63,381 bases of DNA, taken from NCBI GenBank assembly GCA_036310185.1, contig JAXJSH010000052.1:1-63381 (forward strand). The letters are read 5' to 3'. This DNA is from JALENY01 sp036310185. GTDB taxonomy: Bacteria > Bacillota > Clostridia > Lachnospirales > Lachnospiraceae. The first letter of the stretch is position 1. Each line of letters opens with the position of its first letter. This document shows, piece by piece, positions 59,110 to 63,381 of the stretch. A program made the position numbers and the translations under genes. The notes under the pieces are model-generated. The model saw nothing but the letters and a program-made list of their open reading frames with translations. It ran no database searches and was not told where the DNA came from.

Positions 59110-60312
59110 ATGGAGCAGCCGTTAATCAGTATTGTAATGGTAAATTATAATTATGAGAATTTCATCGGAAGATCAATCGAGAGTGTGCTGGCACAGACAT
59201 GGAAAAACTGGGAACTTATCATTGTTGATGACGGATCCACGGATGCTTCACCGGAGATTATAAGTCGGTACGCAGCCGCAGATTCCAGGATCAAACCATA
59301 TCTGCAAAAAGAAAACAGGCATATCAGTGCGGTGACAAATCTGGGTTTGTCAAAAGTGACCGGTTCATACATAGCAAGACTGGACAGCGATGATTTGTGG
59401 GAACCGGAAAAACTGGAAAGACAGATGAAGTATATGCAGGAGCATCCGCAGGGTGCACTTTGTTTTACCAAGCTGGATATTATCAATGAGAAAGAAGAAG
59501 TGATAAATGATTCGCTGACTGATTTATACCAGCTTTATAACAGCCGCTGCCGTGACCGGAATGAATGGATACGCTATTTCTTTTTCTATGGAAATACATT
59601 GATACAGTCTACATTGCTGATGAAAAGAGAAGTAGTGGATCATATAGGAAAATTTAATCTGGCATATCTGCAGTCTCACGATTTTGATTTTTTTGTTCGT
59701 GCAATCAGAAAATATGACTTCGTATTTGTGGAAGAACCGCTGGTAAAATACCGGAGAACAGAAAAGCAGAACAGTTCCATGAATCATTTGGCTTCCCGCA
59801 GATTTGAAAATGAGCATATGAATATCCGGTATCATTATTTTGATGATATGTCCGATGACTTTTTCATAGAAGTATTTCAGAACTGTTTTATTAATAAAGA
59901 TTCGAAAAGTCATGAGGAACTGTTGTGTGAGCAGGCTTTTCTGCTGTGTAAATGTATACGCACACAGGCCATAAATCCTGTATTAGGAGCAAAAAAACTG
60001 CTGGATCTCATGCAGGAACCCGCGCTGTTAAAAGTGCTGGAAGAAAAATTCCGGTTTACACCGAAAGATTTTTATAAAATATCGGATCAGTCCATGTTTT
60101 TTGATGAGAGCATGATGCAGGAGTATGAACGGCTGCAAAGAGAAGTGGAAGGATGCAGGAAACAGATACAGATATTGGAAGGGCAGAATCAGACTTTGAC
60201 CCGGGTTCTGAAAGAATCAGAAGATCAAAATCAGTATCTGAAAGAAAAAATTTATCAAATGGAACAGACGAAAGTCTGGAAATTAAGAAATTTTGTAAAA
60301 GGTGAGAAATAA
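59110..60312 (+). CDS. GT2 glycosyltransferase with C-terminal coiled coil
   Basis: The protein has 400 residues. GT2 domain 1-220: ISIVMVNYNYENFIGRSIES, IIVDDGSTDASPEI, RLDSDDLW. The middle region (220-335) is helical and unrecognised. The C-terminal coiled coil (about 335-395: YERLQREVEGC..., LTRVLKESEDQNQYL) probably serves oligomerisation or chain-length spacing. GGGGGAAG before ATG 59110. Its end lies 19 bp before the LRR-SLH gene, so a transferase and a surface protein share a transcript. Confidence 0.86.
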   Translation: MEQPLISIVMVNYNYENFIGRSIESVLAQTWKNWELIIVDDGSTDASPEIISRYAAADSRIKPYLQKENRHISAVTNLGLSKVTGSYIARLDSDDLWEPEKLERQMKYMQEHPQGALCFTKLDIINEKEEVINDSLTDLYQLYNSRCRDRNEWIRYFFFYGNTLIQSTLLMKREVVDHIGKFNLAYLQSHDFDFFVRAIRKYDFVFVEEPLVKYRRTEKQNSSMNHLASRRFENEHMNIRYHYFDDMSDDFFIEVFQNCFINKDSKSHEELLCEQAFLLCKCIRTQAINPVLGAKKLLDLMQEPALLKVLEEKFRFTPKDFYKISDQSMFFDESMMQEYERLQREVEGCRKQIQILEGQNQTLTRVLKESEDQNQYLKEKIYQMEQTKVWKLRNFVKGEK

Positions 60313-60331
60313 GGAAAGGAGAATGAAGTTT

Positions 60332-61945
60332 ATGAAAAAAAGAGTATTAGCAATGGTACTGGCTGCCGCCATGTGTATGACAATGTTACCGGTTATGGCA
60401 GCCGATGAGACAGAAGAGATACCGATTTCGGAAGAACAGAAAACGGCGATTGATCCGGATACAGCACAGATTTATGAATCCGGTGATTATCTGTATTATA
60501 TCCGGGAAGATGAGACGGCAGGTATATATTACTATACCGGAACCGATACCTCAGTAGTGATTCCGGATGAACTGGATGGTTACCAGGTGACGGAGATTGA
60601 TGAAAGAGCGTTCTGGGTAGAGACTATGATTACCGATGTAGTGATCCCGGAGGGTGTGGAAAAAATTGGTTCATATGCGTTTGCTTCATGGGAAGACGGT
60701 CAGTTTTATGAGACGGCCCTGAAAAGTGTAACCATTCCGTCTACGGTCAGGGTAATTGGAGATCATGCTTTCTGTGGTGCTACGGAACTGACCTCACTCA
60801 CGCTTCCGGAAGGAGTGGAAGAAATCGGCTGGGGTGCATTTGCATATTGCTTCGGATTACAGGATTTTACGATTCCGGCAAGTGTGACAACCATCGGAGA
60901 CGGATCATTTGCGGGATGTCTGAGTATGGAAGAAATCAGAGTTGCTGATGGCAGCGAGTATTTTGCAAGTTATGACGGATGCCTTTATGATAAAGCATTG
61001 ACCCGTTTATATGCGGTACCGGCTGCGAAGACTTCCGTTGTTCTTCCTGATACATTGACCATGATTGGTAATATTGCGTTTGAAGCATGTTATTATATTA
61101 ATGAGGTTATCCTGCCTGACGGTGTTACGGATATTGATGTGGCCGCCTTTATGGATTCCGGTATAACCGGTATTGTGATTCCGGATGGAGTAACCGAGCT
61201 GAAAGATTATACATTCCTTTTATGTGCAAATCTGGAATCCGTTACAATTCCGGCTTCCGTTGCAACATTTGGCGAAGATGTGTTTACGGAAACATCAGAA
61301 GATCTGGTTTTGCGCGTGTATGAAGGATCACAGGCCGAGGCATATGCAATCGAAAATGGAATCAGATATGAGCTGATTGTGGATGACGATGCAGTATTTT
61401 CGGATATATCTGAAAATGACTGGTTTTATAATGAAGTTATGTATGTAAATGAAAAAGGTCTCATGACAGGTATGAATGCAACAACCTTTGGACCGTATGA
61501 AACATTGTCCCGCGCCCAGTTTGCCGTTATCCTGCATCGAATGAATGAAACACCGGAAATGACATATCTGCCCACATTCCCGGATGTTCCGTCAGGTTAT
61601 TGGTTTACAGATGCCGTTCTTTGGGCAAATAAGGCAAATATTGTGACCGGTTATTCAAATGGATATTTTGGTACCTCCGATGCGATTACCCGTGAACAGA
61701 TGGCTCTTATGATGTATCGCTATGCGAAATATAAAGAATATAGTGTGGGCGGCGCAACAGACTTCAGCCGGTTTACAGATGCATGGAAAGTAAGCAGCTT
61801 TGCGAAAGAGGCGATGCAGTGGGCGGTTGGAAACGGCATTATTACCGGTAAATCCAACGGAACCATTCTGGATCCTCAGGGAATTGCGAGCCGTGCGGAA
61901 TGTGCGATTATTATTAAGAGATTTGTGGAGAAATACGAAAATTAG
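60332..61945 (+). CDS. Secreted BspA-type leucine-rich repeat protein with three SLH domains
   Basis: The protein has 537 residues: signal peptide (1-25, ending VMA), about eight LRR_5 (BspA-like) repeats of 23-24 residues (about 65-345, e.g. VVIPEGVEKIGSYAF, LTLPEGVEEIGWGAF), then three SLH repeats (about 355-537; LSRAQFAVILHRM, ITREQMALMMYRY, ASRAECAIIIKRF). It is displayed on the wall by SLH binding; BspA-like repeats often mediate adhesion. GGAG (60318-60321) gives 10-nt spacing to ATG 60332; ATG 60323 is too close. Its SLH part closely resembles that of the metallo-beta-lactamase protein at 44745. Confidence 0.9.
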   Translation: MKKRVLAMVLAAAMCMTMLPVMAADETEEIPISEEQKTAIDPDTAQIYESGDYLYYIREDETAGIYYYTGTDTSVVIPDELDGYQVTEIDERAFWVETMITDVVIPEGVEKIGSYAFASWEDGQFYETALKSVTIPSTVRVIGDHAFCGATELTSLTLPEGVEEIGWGAFAYCFGLQDFTIPASVTTIGDGSFAGCLSMEEIRVADGSEYFASYDGCLYDKALTRLYAVPAAKTSVVLPDTLTMIGNIAFEACYYINEVILPDGVTDIDVAAFMDSGITGIVIPDGVTELKDYTFLLCANLESVTIPASVATFGEDVFTETSEDLVLRVYEGSQAEAYAIENGIRYELIVDDDAVFSDISENDWFYNEVMYVNEKGLMTGMNATTFGPYETLSRAQFAVILHRMNETPEMTYLPTFPDVPSGYWFTDAVLWANKANIVTGYSNGYFGTSDAITREQMALMMYRYAKYKEYSVGGATDFSRFTDAWKVSSFAKEAMQWAVGNGIITGKSNGTILDPQGIASRAECAIIIKRFVEKYEN

Positions 61946-62005
61946 CAGCAGGAGAATGTACTGCATTCGAATCAGGTATTAATTGAGAAATAAAGTATGA
62001 ATCAG

Positions 62006-62045
62006 AAGTGCCTCTGAAATCCGCCATGGTTTTCAAAGGCACTTT
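62006..62045 (+). terminator. Terminator after the LRR-SLH gene
   Basis: AAGTGCCTCTGAAA (62006-62019) pairs with the arm ending AGGCACTT (62030-62044) with one mismatch, followed by TTTGTTTA. It stands just before the next open frame. Confidence 0.75.
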
Positions 62046-63381
62046 GTTTACTGCAGGCGGGTGAAGAGGAATCCGTGGAGGTCTGGCAGGATACGGTAAG
62101 ACACATAAACCCGCTGTATGAAGATACTGAGACAATAAGTATACTGCAGCAGCCCCGATATGCAGCAGAGACGAGCAGTTCGGTTTATTATACCAGTTTG
62201 GCGGATGCCGCTGAATCCGTTCGGGAACAGCTGAGGGAGCGTGAGCAAACAGTTGTGGTACGTTATCAGGTTGCATCGGGCGCATATGACAGATCTCTGG
62301 CTAATCTCATTTTTTCAGAGGCAATTGCACATACAGGCGTACCGACAGAGGGAGATTATCTTCGTTATCAGTACGGCGGCTGGACATGCGGTATCAGTAT
62401 CAGTGACAATGGTACAACCTGTAAACTTACATTTTCCTATGCAATGACGTATTATACGACGGCTGATGAAGAGGAAGAAGTAGATGCAAAAGTTCAGGAA
62501 GTAATCAGCAGCCTTGCGCTTGATGGAAAAAACGAGTATGGAAAAATAAAGAGTATTTATGATTATATCTGTGAACATGTGGTCTATGATTATGAACATC
62601 TTTCCGATACTTCTTATAAAACCCAGTTTACGGCATATGGCGCGTTGATTGATGGAACTTCGGTGTGTCAGGGATACGCGGTGCTGTTTTACCGTCTGGC
62701 ACTGGAAGCGGGGATTGATGCAAGAGTTATTATTGGAGAATCCTATGGTGAAGGCCATGCGTGGAATATTGTACGGATAGGTGAAAAATATTATTATCTG
62801 GATTCTACCTGGGATGCAGGAAATACATTTTATCGCTATTTCTTAAAAGGTACTTCTGATTTCACGGCTCATGATAACGATGCAGAATACAGTACGGATG
62901 ATTTTTTTCAGCAATATCCGGTTTCAGCAAGTGCCTACGTGAAATCAGACAGTGATGACATCATGCATACACCGGTACTGCAGGGATATAAAGACAGTAC
63001 CTGCACAGAAGAGGGATATACGGGAGATACCGTTTGCTCCGAGTGCGGCGAACTTCTGAAAAAGGGTGAATCCATTATGATGAAAGATCATGAGTGGGAT
63101 TCAGATTATACGATTGATCAGCCTGCGGCCTGTACCGTTGCTGGAAGCAAAAGCATTCACTGCAGTATTTGTGATGCCGTGAAAGAAGGAACGGAGCAGA
63201 GCATCGCGGCCACCGGACACAGTTGGGGAACAGGAAAAGTGACGGCAGCAGCGACCTGTACAGAAGCCGGAACAAAGACATACACATGCAGTTCCTGTAA
63301 TGCAAGCAGAACAGAGAGTATTGCGGCCACCGGACACAGTTGGGGAACAGGAAAAGTGACGGCAGCAGCGACCTGTACAGA
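62018..63381 (+). CDS. Transglutaminase-like protein with Cys/Trp-rich repeats, no visible signal peptide, runs off the window
   Basis: The frame is open from the TGA at 62015-62017 to the window end. A transglutaminase/protease-like domain (about 62560-62860) has Cys in SVCQGYAV, His in GEGHAWNIV and Asp in YLDSTWDAG. Then come CxxC-bearing repeats with GHSWGTGKVTAAATCTEAG, found in large secreted proteins of gut Firmicutes. The only in-frame start before the domain with any ribosome site is GTG 62075 (AAGAGGA, 62064-62070), and it gives no signal peptide. The frame begins inside the terminator hairpin of the previous gene. The gene is therefore probably 5'-truncated; an unusual leaderless form is the alternative. 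Confidence 0.75.
63206..63381 (+). repeat. Direct repeat inside the transglutaminase-like gene
   Basis: Bases 63206-63264 recur without change at 63323-63381 (59 bp, 117-bp period, 39 codons). The repeat is cut by the window end and probably continues. Confidence 0.92.

Overview
The window is chromosomal DNA of a Gram-positive, endospore-forming Clostridia member, most likely Lachnospiraceae. The evidence is the spore protease gpr, spoIIP, a GerM-type lipoprotein, S-layer-homology (SLH) surface proteins, AGGAGG-type ribosome sites, frequent TTG/GTG starts, and the conserved Firmicutes order comEA..comEC-holA-rpsT-gpr-spoIIP-lepA-hemW. The family assignment is inference. No rRNA, tRNA, CRISPR array, insertion sequence or phage gene was found.

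Layout. (1) 1-1.6 kb: two tandem Uma2-type nuclease-fold genes, the first cut by the window edge. (2) 1.8-2.7 kb: argC; then a small AT-rich patch (2.8-3.75 kb) with an orphan membrane protein. (3) 3.9-6.9 kb, minus strand: a MerR-controlled operon of two iron-sulfur aldo/keto reductases flanking a decayed DUF1893 gene; its promoter has the 19-bp spacer and dyad typical of MerR activation. (4) 7.2-12.3 kb: argG divergent from argJ-argB-argD, with ARG boxes between them. (5) 12.4-19 kb: a small DMT transporter, comEA, a two-component system, a GerMN lipoprotein and comEC. (6) 19-26.3 kb: holA, rpsT (minus), gpr, spoIIP, lepA, hemW. (7) 26.4-33.3 kb: uvrA with a LexA-like box, a solitary mreB-like gene, recD2, comF. 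(8) 33.3-38.8 kb: two uncharacterised membrane proteins, cdaA-cdaR (c-di-AMP synthesis and its regulator), an HPr-like protein and a D,D-carboxypeptidase. (9) 38.9-61.9 kb: a large cell-surface glycopolymer region. (10) 62-63.4 kb: a transglutaminase-type protein that runs off the window and lacks a visible export signal.

How the genes fit together. The surface region has genes for dTDP-4-keto-6-deoxyglucose (rfbB) and its transamination (wecE), an ArnC/GtrB-like polyprenyl-phosphate glycosyltransferase beside an ATP-grasp ligase, two LicD-family phosphotransferases beside a glycerol-3-phosphate cytidylyltransferase (CDP-glycerol), four further glycosyltransferase or membrane assembly proteins, both a Wzx-type flippase and a Wzm/Wzt-type ABC exporter, a polysaccharide pyruvyl transferase, and two secreted proteins ending in three SLH repeats. 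SLH repeats of other Firmicutes bind pyruvylated wall polysaccharide, so polymer synthesis, pyruvylation and SLH-anchored cargo may form one unit. One cargo protein is a metallo-beta-lactamase-fold enzyme whose catalytic domain is interrupted by a 17-unit proline/threonine repeat.

Best candidates for something new are a 71-73 bp structured repeat present twice (10.0 kb and 24.9 kb) with compensatory changes in predicted stems, the interrupted SLH metallohydrolase, the LicD-TagD pair, and the ArnC-like/ATP-grasp/PLP-enzyme group. Promoters and terminators were assigned by eye from consensus matches and inverted repeats.
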